Assembly: GCF_016428585.1 (NCBI RefSeq)
Contig: NZ_JAELVR010000001.1
Location: 528,670 to 592,669 of the forward strand
From: Sedimentitalea arenosa
Lineage (GTDB): Bacteria; Pseudomonadota; Alphaproteobacteria; Rhodobacterales; Rhodobacteraceae
DNA length: 64,000 bases
Direction of reading: 5' to 3'
Shown here: positions 8,236 through 18,291 of the stretch, piece by piece
Layout of the letters: the number at the start of each line of letters is the position of its first letter
Numbering within the stretch: position 1 is the first letter of the stretch
Position numbers and translations under genes: made by a program
The notes under the pieces: generated by a model
What the model was told of the DNA's origin: nothing
The model's database searches: none
Seen by the model: the letters and a program-made list of their open reading frames with translations, nothing else

Positions 8236-9176
8236 GCCGCGGCGCCTCGCGCAGGGTCGAGCGGGTTCTGACGCGGCTCAAGCTCAAGCAGTTGCGCCTG
8301 CTGGTGGCGGTGGCGCGCCACGGAAGCATCCTGCACGCCGCGCGGGAGATGAACCTGAGCCAGCCCGCCGCCACCAAGATGATCAAGGATCTGGAAACCG
8401 ATTTCGAGGTGCAGCTGTTCACTCGCACCAATCGCGGCGTCCTGCCCACGGTGTTCGGCGACTCTCTGATCCGGCATGGCAAGCTCGTCTTCGCCCAGAT
8501 CGCACACGCGGCGCAGGAACTGGACGACCTGGCACAAGGCACGGCTGGGCGCGTCGTCGTGGGCACCTTGCTGGCGGCTTCGGCGCGCGTGCTGCCAATG
8601 GCGATCGACGCGATGCTGCGCGAGCGCCCCGACCTTGTGGTGAAGGTCGTGGAGGGCACGAACGAAGTGCTGATGCCGGCGTTGCGCTCGGGCGAACTCG
8701 ACCTTGTCGTCGGGCGGTTGCCGACGCACCGCCACCGCGACGACGTGGAGCAGCGAACGCTCTACCAGGAGCGGATCGTCGCCGTCGTGCGTGCCGGGCA
8801 TCCCCTTGACGGGCGCACGGACCTGACCTTGGACGATCTGGCCGAGCTGAGTTGGATCCTGCCACCGGCGGAAACCACCTTGCGCCGGCAACTGGATCAG
8901 CTGTTCGCGACGCGGCCCGAAAGCAGTCCGCGGCGAGTGGTGGATTCCGTGTCCTACCTGACCAACCGCGCGCTGCTGCTGCGCAGCGAACTGGTGTCGG
9001 TGATGCCCAGTCACGTGGCGGCAGCGGATCTCGACAGCGGGGCATTCGCTCGGCTCGACTGGACGGTTCCGGTCGGGACCGGGCCGGTCGGAGTTTCCTA
9101 TCGACGACGCGGCGCGCTGTCGCCGGCCGCCGACGCCTTCATTCGCACTCTGGGCGAGATCGGCGCGACGCTCTAG
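8232..9176 (+). CDS. LysR family transcriptional regulator
   Basis: This 314-residue regulator has an N-terminal winged helix (residues 17-76; LKQLRLLVAVARHGSILHAA, then SQPAATKMIKDLE) and a periplasmic-binding-protein-like effector domain from about residue 100. The long N-terminal lead and the A-A-T-K recognition helix resemble the GbpR-like subgroup. It is co-transcribed with aspartate dehydrogenase through an ATGA overlap. Its stop codon shares the CTAG at 9173-9176 with the convergent TRAP permease gene. It is likely to regulate the divergent molybdenum hydroxylase operon, the dioxygenase-TRAP operon, or both; this is inferred from position. Confidence 0.92.
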   Translation: MSRGASRRVERVLTRLKLKQLRLLVAVARHGSILHAAREMNLSQPAATKMIKDLETDFEVQLFTRTNRGVLPTVFGDSLIRHGKLVFAQIAHAAQELDDLAQGTAGRVVVGTLLAASARVLPMAIDAMLRERPDLVVKVVEGTNEVLMPALRSGELDLVVGRLPTHRHRDDVEQRTLYQERIVAVVRAGHPLDGRTDLTLDDLAELSWILPPAETTLRRQLDQLFATRPESSPRRVVDSVSYLTNRALLLRSELVSVMPSHVAAADLDSGAFARLDWTVPVGTGPVGVSYRRRGALSPAADAFIRTLGEIGATL

Positions 9177-10432
9177 ATCAGCGCCGTGCTGAGGATCGGG
9201 AAGTAGCTCAGCAGGATCAGAACCACCGAAACCGCCAGCAGGAACGGCCAGAGGGCTGCGAAGATCGTGAACGGACGCACGCCGGACATGGCCGAAGCGA
9301 TGTAGAGTCCGACCCCGACCGGCGGTGTCAGCAGGCCGAGCACGAGGTTCAGGCTGATCACCACGCCGAACTGGTAGGGGTCGATGTCATAGGTGTTCAT
9401 CGCGATAGGCAGCAGGATCGGCGTGACGAGGATCAACGCAGCGATGCCGTCGATAAGCATGCCGACCACAAGCAGGCACAGGTTGACGATCAACAGGAAG
9501 GTGAAGGGATCGGAGGTGACTGTCGAGATGAAGGCCGCGAGCTTCTGCGGCAGTTCCTCGTAGATCACGACCCAGCCGAACACGTTGGCAGCGGCGATCA
9601 TGAAGATGACCAGCGACGAATTGGTCGCCGTACGCACGAACATCGCGCCGAGATCGCGCGGCCTGATCTCGCGATAGACCAGCCAGCCGATGGCGAAGGC
9701 GATGAGCGAGGCGACCGCCGCGCTTTCGGTCGGGGTGGCGATGCCGAAAAGGATGCCGCCGACGATGGCGAGCGGGATCAGGAAGGCGGGCAGGGCATTG
9801 CGAAGGGCGCGCGCGGCCTCGGGAAAGGTCATCCACTCTCCCTTGGGATATTGCCGCGCCAGGCCGATCAGCGATATCACCACGAAGAAGGAAAACGCCA
9901 GGATCAGGCCGGGAATGATCCCGGCGATGAACAGGTCGCCGATCGGCAGTTGCGCCAGAACGCCATAGATCACGAAGAGCATCGACGGCGGGATGACCGG
10001 GGCCAGCAACCCGCCCGCCGCCGTGGTGGCGGCGGCAAATCCGGGGTCGTAGCCCTCCTTGGTCATCGCGGGCACCATCGCGCGCGACATCACCGCGATC
10101 TGGCTGGCGGCCGAGCCGATGATCGCGGCCATGAACATGTTGGCGAGCAGGTTGATATAGGCCAGCCCGCCGCGAAATCCGCCGACGAAGACCCGCGCCG
10201 CCTGAACGAGGCGCTTCGTCATTCCGCCCTCGTTCATCAACTCTCCGGTCAGGATGAAGAGCGGGATGGCAAGCAGGCCATAGTTTTCGACTCCCGAGAA
10301 CATCTGCTGGGCGAAACTGTCGTACAGAACCGTGTTGCCGCTTTCGTAAATGTACCAGAGCGCCGTCAGCGCGAGGACCAGCGCGATTGGAACCGAGGCG
10401 AACATCAGGATCAGGAACAGAACCGGCGTCAT
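9173..10432 (-). CDS. dctM: TRAP transporter large permease (DctM)
   Basis: This 419-residue integral membrane protein has about 12 hydrophobic segments and the DctM family pattern, including GGLLAPVIPPSMLFVIYGVL and NLVLGLLTPPVGVGLYIA. It forms the sodium-driven permease with the small subunit. The ATG at 10430-10432 overlaps the dctQ stop (10429-10431), so translation is coupled. The open frame extends upstream but the extra part is dctQ in another frame. It is the last gene of the 3-hydroxyanthranilate dioxygenase-TRAP operon, so the imported solute may be an aromatic or kynurenine-type carboxylate. Confidence 0.93.
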   Translation of the reverse strand: MTPVLFLILMFASVPIALVLALTALWYIYESGNTVLYDSFAQQMFSGVENYGLLAIPLFILTGELMNEGGMTKRLVQAARVFVGGFRGGLAYINLLANMFMAAIIGSAASQIAVMSRAMVPAMTKEGYDPGFAAATTAAGGLLAPVIPPSMLFVIYGVLAQLPIGDLFIAGIIPGLILAFSFFVVISLIGLARQYPKGEWMTFPEAARALRNALPAFLIPLAIVGGILFGIATPTESAAVASLIAFAIGWLVYREIRPRDLGAMFVRTATNSSLVIFMIAAANVFGWVVIYEELPQKLAAFISTVTSDPFTFLLIVNLCLLVVGMLIDGIAALILVTPILLPIAMNTYDIDPYQFGVVISLNLVLGLLTPPVGVGLYIASAMSGVRPFTIFAALWPFLLAVSVVLILLSYFPILSTALI

Positions 10433-10959
10433 TCGGAAGCACCCCGCCTCGGCGTGAACAGGTTCGCGGTGGCATGCAGCAGGGTTCCGGCGGCGAACAG
10501 CACCATGACCAGCCAGACCCAGACCTTGCGGATGCCCAGCGTATTGGTCGGCTCCGCATAGATGAAGTTGAAGGTCGCGCCCTGAAATGTCTTCACGTCC
10601 CATCCGGCGCGCGCGAGGTCCAGCGGCATGAACCATCGCAGACAGACCCAGACCAGCAGGCAGGCGAAGACGAAGGTGACTGCATCGACCACACGCTCCA
10701 GCAGGCGGCGTGTGCGCTCGCCTGCCAGTTCAGGCACCACCGTCACCGAAACCGCGCTGCGGTAATGGATGGCGGCGGAGCCGGCGAGGAAGGTCATCCA
10801 CACCATCGCGTAGATCGCGGCTTCATCGACCCAGTAGATTGCGTTGCCCGCCGCGCGCGTGACCACGTTCAGCAGGATCAGGCCGGTGACGGCGGCGGCC
10901 AGCGCGGCGGCGCAGGCGATTTCGACCCGCGCCCAGAAATGGGATGCCCGTTGCAGCAT
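10429..10959 (-). CDS. dctQ: TRAP transporter small permease (DctQ)
   Basis: This 176-residue protein has four predicted membrane helices and the DctQ pattern: YWVDEAAIYAMVWMTFLAGSAAIHY, then a basic loop, then a second helical pair. It partners with the downstream DctM. It begins 67 bp after dctP, and this gap contains a perfect 12-bp hairpin (10981-11009) that probably sets the ratio of binding protein to permease. Confidence 0.9.
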   Translation of the reverse strand: MLQRASHFWARVEIACAAALAAAVTGLILLNVVTRAAGNAIYWVDEAAIYAMVWMTFLAGSAAIHYRSAVSVTVVPELAGERTRRLLERVVDAVTFVFACLLVWVCLRWFMPLDLARAGWDVKTFQGATFNFIYAEPTNTLGIRKVWVWLVMVLFAAGTLLHATANLFTPRRGASE

Positions 10960-10980
10960 GAAGAAAGGGTCCGATACGCG

Positions 10981-11009
10981 GCAACGGGCCGGCGGGACCG
11001 GCCCGTTGC
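10981..11009 (-). terminator. intra-operon hairpin between dctP and dctQ
   Basis: GCAACGGGCCGG (10981-10992) and CCGGCCCGTTGC (10998-11009) form a perfect 12-bp stem with a 5-nt loop, placed between the binding-protein gene and the permease genes. No U-tract follows on the minus strand. It most likely acts as a partial terminator or a 3'-end stabiliser that makes dctP mRNA more abundant than dctQM. Confidence 0.7.
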
Positions 11010-11026
11010 CATTCGCCTTGCAGCGG

Positions 11027-13467
<2,441 letters not shown>

Positions 13468-13518
13468 TCCGTCCTTGCTGCTGGCTCTTCGGGCGCTGCG
13501 GGGAGCGCGCGAACCGAA

Positions 13519-13536
13519 TTTGACCATCCGGTAAAA
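13519..13536 (+). promoter_or_regulatory. imperfect RutR-type operator upstream of preT
   Basis: TTTGACCA-TC-CGGTAAAA matches the RutR palindrome TTGACCAnnTGGTCAA perfectly in the left half and 6 of 8 in the right half. It lies about 70 bp before preT, next to an AT-rich stretch suited to a promoter. The regulator gene is at 17515-18126. Confidence 0.6.
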
Positions 13537-13605
13537 AAATCATTGATAATGTGCCCGATTGTGGCAGTCTGATTTCAAAGGACGGCAACAACCAGGGAGA
13601 TCGAG

Positions 13606-14946
13606 ATGGCGAAAGGCCAGATGGCATCGGGGATCGTCGCGGGGCGATTGCCCGCGGACAGGCTCGCCGAGAATTTCAGCGACCTGCATCCTCCGTTCGC
13701 GCCGCATGAGGCCGCTGTGGCGGCGGACCGCTGCTATTTCTGCTATGACGCGCCCTGCGTGACGGCCTGCCCGACAGCGATCGATATCCCGCTGTTCATC
13801 AGGCAGATCCAGACCGGTCATCCAGAGGGCGCCGCGCGTACGATCTTCGAGCAGAACATTCTGGGCGGGATGTGCGCGCGGGTCTGCCCGACCGAGACGC
13901 TGTGCGAGGAAGCCTGCGTGCGCGAGGCCGCAGAGGGCAAGCCGGTCGAGATCGGGCGCCTGCAACGCTATGCGACGGACACACTGATGCAAGCGGGGGT
14001 GCACCCGTTCGAGCGGGCGGCGCCGACGGGCAAGACCGTTGCCGTGGTCGGGGCGGGGCCGGCGGGGTTGGCTTGTGCACATCGCCTTGCCATGCTGGGA
14101 CATGATGTGGTGATCCATGAGGCGCGCGAGAAATCCGGCGGGCTGAACGAGTTCGGTATTGCCGCCTACAAATCGACCAACGACTTCGCCGAGGCCGAGG
14201 TCGACTGGCTGTTGCAGATCGGTGGAATCCGGATCGAGACGGGCTCCGCCCTCGGGCGGTCGGTCACGCTTGAGGATCTGCGCGCATCGCATGACGCGGT
14301 TTTCCTTTCGATGGGCCTGGCGGGGGTCAACGCCCTGCGCGCCCCGGGCGAGGACAAGGACGGTGTGCGCGACGCGGTGGACTTCATCGCCGATCTGCGC
14401 CAGGTCGAGGACCTGACCGCCTTGCCGGTCGGCCGCGACGTCGTGGTGATCGGCGGCGGCATGACCGCAATCGATGCGGCCGTGCAGAGCAAGCTGCTTG
14501 GCGCGCAGAACGTGACCATCGCCTATCGCCGTGACCGCGACGCGATGGGCGCGAGCCGCTATGAGCAGGATCTCGCGGCCTCCAAGGGAGTGCGCATTCT
14601 GACCAACGTGCAGCCGGTGGCCGTGCATGGCAACGGCGCCGTGCGCGAGATCGAAATCGAATACACCGAGAGCTCGGGCGGCGGGCTGACGCCGACCGGC
14701 GAAACGATCCGGCTGAAGGCGGACCAGGTGTTCAAGGCAATCGGGCAAGTGCTGGACGGCGCGCCCGATGGGGTCGAACTGACCGGCGGCAAGATCGTGG
14801 TGACCGGCGCGGGACGCACCTCGCTTGACCGGGTGTGGGCCGGGGGCGATTGCGCCAACGGTGGCGACGACCTGACCGTGACCGCGGTGGCCGAGGGCCG
14901 GGATGCGGCGATGGACATTCATGCCCGCCTGAGCAGCAGCGGCTGA
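13606..14946 (+). CDS. preT: dihydropyrimidine dehydrogenase, NAD(P)H-accepting subunit (PreT)
   Basis: This 446-residue flavoprotein takes electrons from NAD(P)H and passes them through Fe-S clusters to PreA, reducing uracil and thymine in the cytoplasm. The N-terminal domain (residues 40-125) has the cysteine set of the GltD-like alpha-helical ferredoxin domain (CYFCYDAPCVTACPTAIDIP and MCARVCPTETLCEEACV). An FAD-binding dinucleotide fold follows (VAVVGAGPAGLACAH), and a second nucleotide fold (VVVIGGGMTAIDAAVQSK) binds the pyridine nucleotide. AGGGAGA precedes the ATG. preA follows after a 65-bp gap. A RutR-like box lies upstream. Confidence 0.93.
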   Translation: MAKGQMASGIVAGRLPADRLAENFSDLHPPFAPHEAAVAADRCYFCYDAPCVTACPTAIDIPLFIRQIQTGHPEGAARTIFEQNILGGMCARVCPTETLCEEACVREAAEGKPVEIGRLQRYATDTLMQAGVHPFERAAPTGKTVAVVGAGPAGLACAHRLAMLGHDVVIHEAREKSGGLNEFGIAAYKSTNDFAEAEVDWLLQIGGIRIETGSALGRSVTLEDLRASHDAVFLSMGLAGVNALRAPGEDKDGVRDAVDFIADLRQVEDLTALPVGRDVVVIGGGMTAIDAAVQSKLLGAQNVTIAYRRDRDAMGASRYEQDLAASKGVRILTNVQPVAVHGNGAVREIEIEYTESSGGGLTPTGETIRLKADQVFKAIGQVLDGAPDGVELTGGKIVVTGAGRTSLDRVWAGGDCANGGDDLTVTAVAEGRDAAMDIHARLSSSG

Positions 14947-15011
14947 GGTTGGGGCATGGGGATTTTCGAACTGAGAAAAGCGACCTTCACACGGATGGGA
15001 GAGGCAGCGAC

Positions 15012-16316
15012 ATGGCGGATCTGAAGAGCGATTTCCTGGGGATATCCTCCCCGAACCCGTTCTGGCTGGCCTCTGCGCCACCGACGGACAAGGAATACAA
15101 CGTCCGCCGGGCGTTCGAGGCCGGCTGGGGCGGCGTGGTCTGGAAGACGCTGGGCGAGGCGGGACCGCCGGTGGTCAACGTGAACGGCCCGCGCTACGGT
15201 GCGGTCTACGGTGCGGACAGGCGGTTGCTGGGTCTGAACAACATCGAATTGATCACCGACCGGCCGCTTGAAACCAACCTCGAGGAGATCGCACGGGTCA
15301 AGGCCGACTACCCGGACCGGGCCTTGATCGTGTCGATCATGGTGCCGTGCGAGGAAGAGGCCTGGAAAGCCATCCTGCCCAGGGTCGAGGAGACCAATGC
15401 CGACGGGATCGAGTTGAACTTCGGCTGTCCGCACGGGATGAGCGAACGCGGCATGGGCAGCGCCGTGGGGCAGGTGCCGGAATATATCGAAATGGTCACG
15501 CGCTGGTGCAAGCAGCATTACAAACGCCCGGTGATCGTGAAGCTGACGCCGAACATCACCAATATTCGGTATCCGGCGCGCGCGGCCCATAATGGCGGGG
15601 CGGACGCCGTCAGCCTGATCAACACGGTGAGTTCGATCACCTCGGTCAATCTCGACACGATGAGCCCTGAACCCTCGATCGACGGCAAGGGCAGCCATGG
15701 CGGATATTGCGGACCGGCGGTCAAGCCGATCGCGCTGAACATGGTCGCCGAGATCGCGCGTGATCCCGAGATGCGCGGCCTGAAGATCAGCGGCATCGGC
15801 GGCGTTACCACCTGGCGCGATGCGGCGGAGTTCATGGCGCTCGGCTGCGGCAACGTGCAGGTCTGCACCGCGGCGATGACCTATGGCTTCCGCGTGGTCG
15901 AGGAGATGAAGGCGGGCCTGTCGCAATGGATGGATGAGAAGGGCCATTCCGGAACCGCCGATTTCATCGGTAGTGCGGTCCCCAACGTGACCGACTGGCA
16001 GTACCTGAACCTGAACTATGTCGCCAAGGCGAAGATCGACCAGGACGCCTGCATCAAGTGCGGCCGCTGCTATGCGGCCTGCGAGGATACCAGCCACCAG
16101 GCGATCTCGATGAGCCCGGAGCGTATTTTCGAGGTGATCGACGCGGAATGCGTCGCCTGCAATCTCTGCGTGGATGTCTGCCCGGTCGAGGATTGCATCA
16201 GCATGGTGCCGATGCAGCCCGGCGAGGTGGATCCGCGCACCGGCAAGGTGGTGCAGGCCGAGTACGCCAACTGGACCATGCATCCGAACAACCCGGCCGC
16301 GCGTGCGGCCGAGTGA
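15012..16316 (+). CDS. preA: dihydropyrimidine dehydrogenase catalytic subunit (PreA)
   Basis: This 434-residue subunit reduces uracil and thymine at FMN. The N-terminal TIM barrel is of dihydroorotate-dehydrogenase type; the catalytic cysteine is C139 in ELNFGCPHGM, aligned with the NLSC of the mammalian enzyme. The C-terminal domain holds two 4Fe-4S motifs (CIKCGRCYAACED and CVACNLCVDVCPVEDC) that receive electrons from PreT. The start at 15012 follows GGGAGAGGCAGCGAC. Together preT and preA make the first step of reductive pyrimidine degradation, and the next two enzymes are encoded at 18.3-21.1 kb. Confidence 0.95.
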   Translation: MADLKSDFLGISSPNPFWLASAPPTDKEYNVRRAFEAGWGGVVWKTLGEAGPPVVNVNGPRYGAVYGADRRLLGLNNIELITDRPLETNLEEIARVKADYPDRALIVSIMVPCEEEAWKAILPRVEETNADGIELNFGCPHGMSERGMGSAVGQVPEYIEMVTRWCKQHYKRPVIVKLTPNITNIRYPARAAHNGGADAVSLINTVSSITSVNLDTMSPEPSIDGKGSHGGYCGPAVKPIALNMVAEIARDPEMRGLKISGIGGVTTWRDAAEFMALGCGNVQVCTAAMTYGFRVVEEMKAGLSQWMDEKGHSGTADFIGSAVPNVTDWQYLNLNYVAKAKIDQDACIKCGRCYAACEDTSHQAISMSPERIFEVIDAECVACNLCVDVCPVEDCISMVPMQPGEVDPRTGKVVQAEYANWTMHPNNPAARAAE

Positions 16317-16353
16317 GCCTGCGTCAACTTGGATTGCGTGGTTTGGCGCGCGG

Positions 16354-17391
16354 TCAGCCGAGCAGGAACAGGGACAGGTCGAGCGTGGCCAGAGACGTGT
16401 CTTGCAGGACGATGACGTTCTGCCCGTCCCCGAGGTGGTCGTAGATCACGGCGTTGCCGGATTGTTCGAGGGCCGCGGTCACCTGTGCGAGATCGCTGGC
16501 TTCACCGGGCGCAGCGATCCGGATCCGGTCGCCATCGAAATCCGTGATCGTGTCGGTCCCGAAATCTGCAGCGCGGAACACGAAGGTGTCGATCCCCTTG
16601 CCGCCGGTCAGGGTGTCGTCGCCCCGGCCGCCGTCGATCCGGTCGCGCCCGTTCTGCCCCAGCAGCGTGTCGCGCCCGTTGCCGCCGAACAGCCTGTCGG
16701 GGCCTGAGCCCCCTTCGATCCGGTCGGCACCGCCATTGCCCATGAGCCTGTCGCGGCCCGCGTCGCCCATCAGCTTGTCGTTGCCGGATCGGCCATGAAT
16801 CCGGTCGTCAAAGGCGGTCCCTTCGATCGTCTCGGCGGCGTTCGTCCCCTCGATGTCACCGGCCCCGTCCGGATCGGCCTCGCGCCCGAACCAAACGTGG
16901 TAGATGCGACCGCCATAGGTGCCGACCGTCGGGTCTATCTCGACACCTATGCCGATGGCGTTCCAGGTCTGGCTGGCCCAACCGCCAAGATTAAGGATGA
17001 CGGCATCATGCCCGGGCGAACCCTGCCAGCCGGCCAGCGCGTCCCCGATATCGCCGTAGCCGGCGGCGGAGATCTCGAAGCCGTAGCCGGGGTAGTCGGT
17101 GCCGATCCGCTGCGGCGCGGTCCACATCACCGCGGGCTGACTGTGATCCGTGAAATAGGGGGCGTCGGACCAGCTGTGCAGGTTGGCGCCCTCGGGCAAG
17201 TCGAGATTCGGTTGCCAGATGTTGTAGAGCGTGTCCGCCGCGTGGCGTCCGGCCGTGGTCGTCAGGTTAAGTGACAAGGGGATCGGATCGAGTCCGTTGG
17301 CGGCGCGATAGTCCATCAGCCGGTGATAGAGATCGAGCTCGGTCAGGCTGAGCGCGTCGGAGGCGGTGGGGCGGGTGTTGTCAAATGTCAT
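16354..17391 (-). CDS. secreted CAP-domain protein with RTX calcium-binding repeats
   Basis: This 345-residue protein has no N-terminal signal peptide. Residues 15-170 resemble a CAP/SCP-PR1 domain (ELDLYHRLMDYRAANGLDPI, NLHSWSD, WNAIGIGVEI). Residues 185-275 are tandem glycine/aspartate nonapeptides of GGxGxDxLx type (GGSGPDRLFGGNGRDTLLG), followed by an FVFRAADFGTDTITDFD segment typical of RTX C-termini. This architecture predicts calcium-dependent folding after export by a type I system, whose genes are not in the window. It splits the pyrimidine cluster between preA and rutR, suggesting later insertion. The ATG at 17391 is used because CAP homology begins soon after. Confidence 0.8.
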   Translation of the reverse strand: MTFDNTRPTASDALSLTELDLYHRLMDYRAANGLDPIPLSLNLTTTAGRHAADTLYNIWQPNLDLPEGANLHSWSDAPYFTDHSQPAVMWTAPQRIGTDYPGYGFEISAAGYGDIGDALAGWQGSPGHDAVILNLGGWASQTWNAIGIGVEIDPTVGTYGGRIYHVWFGREADPDGAGDIEGTNAAETIEGTAFDDRIHGRSGNDKLMGDAGRDRLMGNGGADRIEGGSGPDRLFGGNGRDTLLGQNGRDRIDGGRGDDTLTGGKGIDTFVFRAADFGTDTITDFDGDRIRIAAPGEASDLAQVTAALEQSGNAVIYDHLGDGQNVIVLQDTSLATLDLSLFLLG

Positions 17392-17514
17392 GGCGTTGCA
17401 TCTTCTGCTGTCGGGCTGAACCGCCATAGCAGGGGATCAGGCGGAGGTGGCGGAAATGTGGCCGGTGCGCTCAACACGGCACCAAACCGCCGATTCCCGG
17501 CGGAGCGTCGCGCT

Positions 17515-18126
17515 TCAACCGGGCGTGAGAAGGCGGGTATAAAGTGTTTCGATGAAGTCGGAAGCGCCCTTGAACGGATCTTCGTGGTCCAGAACGGCGC
17601 GCACCTGGACGTCGAAATCGGCGTAGTGCTGGGTCAGCGACCAGATCGAGAAGATCAGGTGATACGGATGCACGCGGGCGATCCGCCCCTCGTCCATCCA
17701 GCGCTGGATCACCGCTGCTTTCCCGTCGACCAGCGTCTTGAGATCGGTCGAGAGGGCCTGGTGGATCCGCGGTGCGCCTTGTACGATTTCGTTGGCGAAC
17801 AGGCGGCTTTCGCGCGGGTAGTCTCGGCTCATCTCGAGCTTGCGGCGCACATAGCCGAGCAGTTCGGGAAGCGGGTCGCCATCGTCCTTCATCGCGCGCA
17901 ACGGGTCGAGCCAGGTATCCAGAAGCTGTTCGAGAAGCGTGTCGTGAATCGCCTCCTTGGACGGAAAGTAATACAGCAGGTTGGGTTTGCTCAGACCCGC
18001 CGCCTCGGCGATCTGGTCGACCGTGGCGCCGCGAAAGCCCTGCGCCGAAAAGACGTCGAGTGCTGCGTCCATGATCGCGGCACGGTTGCGCGCCTGAATG
18101 CGGGTCGTCCGCGAAGTGCTGGTCAT
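17515..18126 (-). CDS. rutR: TetR-family pyrimidine regulator (RutR-like)
   Basis: This 203-residue repressor has a TetR helix-turn-helix (residues 30-55, GATVDQIAEAAGLSKPNLLY) and a C-terminal domain of the RutR type (PYHLIFSIWSLTQHYADFDVQ is characteristic). In other bacteria RutR binds uracil or thymine and releases TTGACCAnnTGGTCAA. A perfect copy of this palindrome lies 107 bp upstream, in the gap before the amidohydrolase gene, so autoregulation and control of the pathway are likely. GGGGAGA precedes the ATG at 18126. The frame continues upstream but that is antisense to the amidohydrolase. Confidence 0.92.
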   Translation of the reverse strand: MTSTSRTTRIQARNRAAIMDAALDVFSAQGFRGATVDQIAEAAGLSKPNLLYYFPSKEAIHDTLLEQLLDTWLDPLRAMKDDGDPLPELLGYVRRKLEMSRDYPRESRLFANEIVQGAPRIHQALSTDLKTLVDGKAAVIQRWMDEGRIARVHPYHLIFSIWSLTQHYADFDVQVRAVLDHEDPFKGASDFIETLYTRLLTPG

Positions 18127-18232
18127 CGGCTCTCCCCGACGGTGGTTGCCCGCTTTGTGACCGTCTTGACCGGTTCCGACCGCGCAAGGTCCGGCGGCTT
18201 CTTGACTGCACACCCTGCCGTGATAGCGTCGG

Positions 18233-18250
18233 TTTGACCAGATGGTCAAA
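18233..18250. promoter_or_regulatory. rutR box: perfect RutR operator
   Basis: TTTGACCA-GA-TGGTCAAA is an exact palindrome that contains the RutR consensus TTGACCAnnTGGTCAA. It sits between divergent rutR and the amidohydrolase gene, 42 bp before the latter's ATG. It ties the amidohydrolase-dihydropyrimidinase-ABC operon to pyrimidine sensing. Confidence 0.88.
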
Positions 18251-18291
18251 TCAAAGCGAAACAGCGGACCGAACCGCGGGGGAGAACAGGG

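Noticed and set aside
15429..15437. Suspected loss of the catalytic cysteine of PreA
   Set aside because: A first look compared the wrong segment (SAVGQ). The cysteine of the mammalian enzyme follows the N-x-S motif, and here NFGC keeps it at C139.
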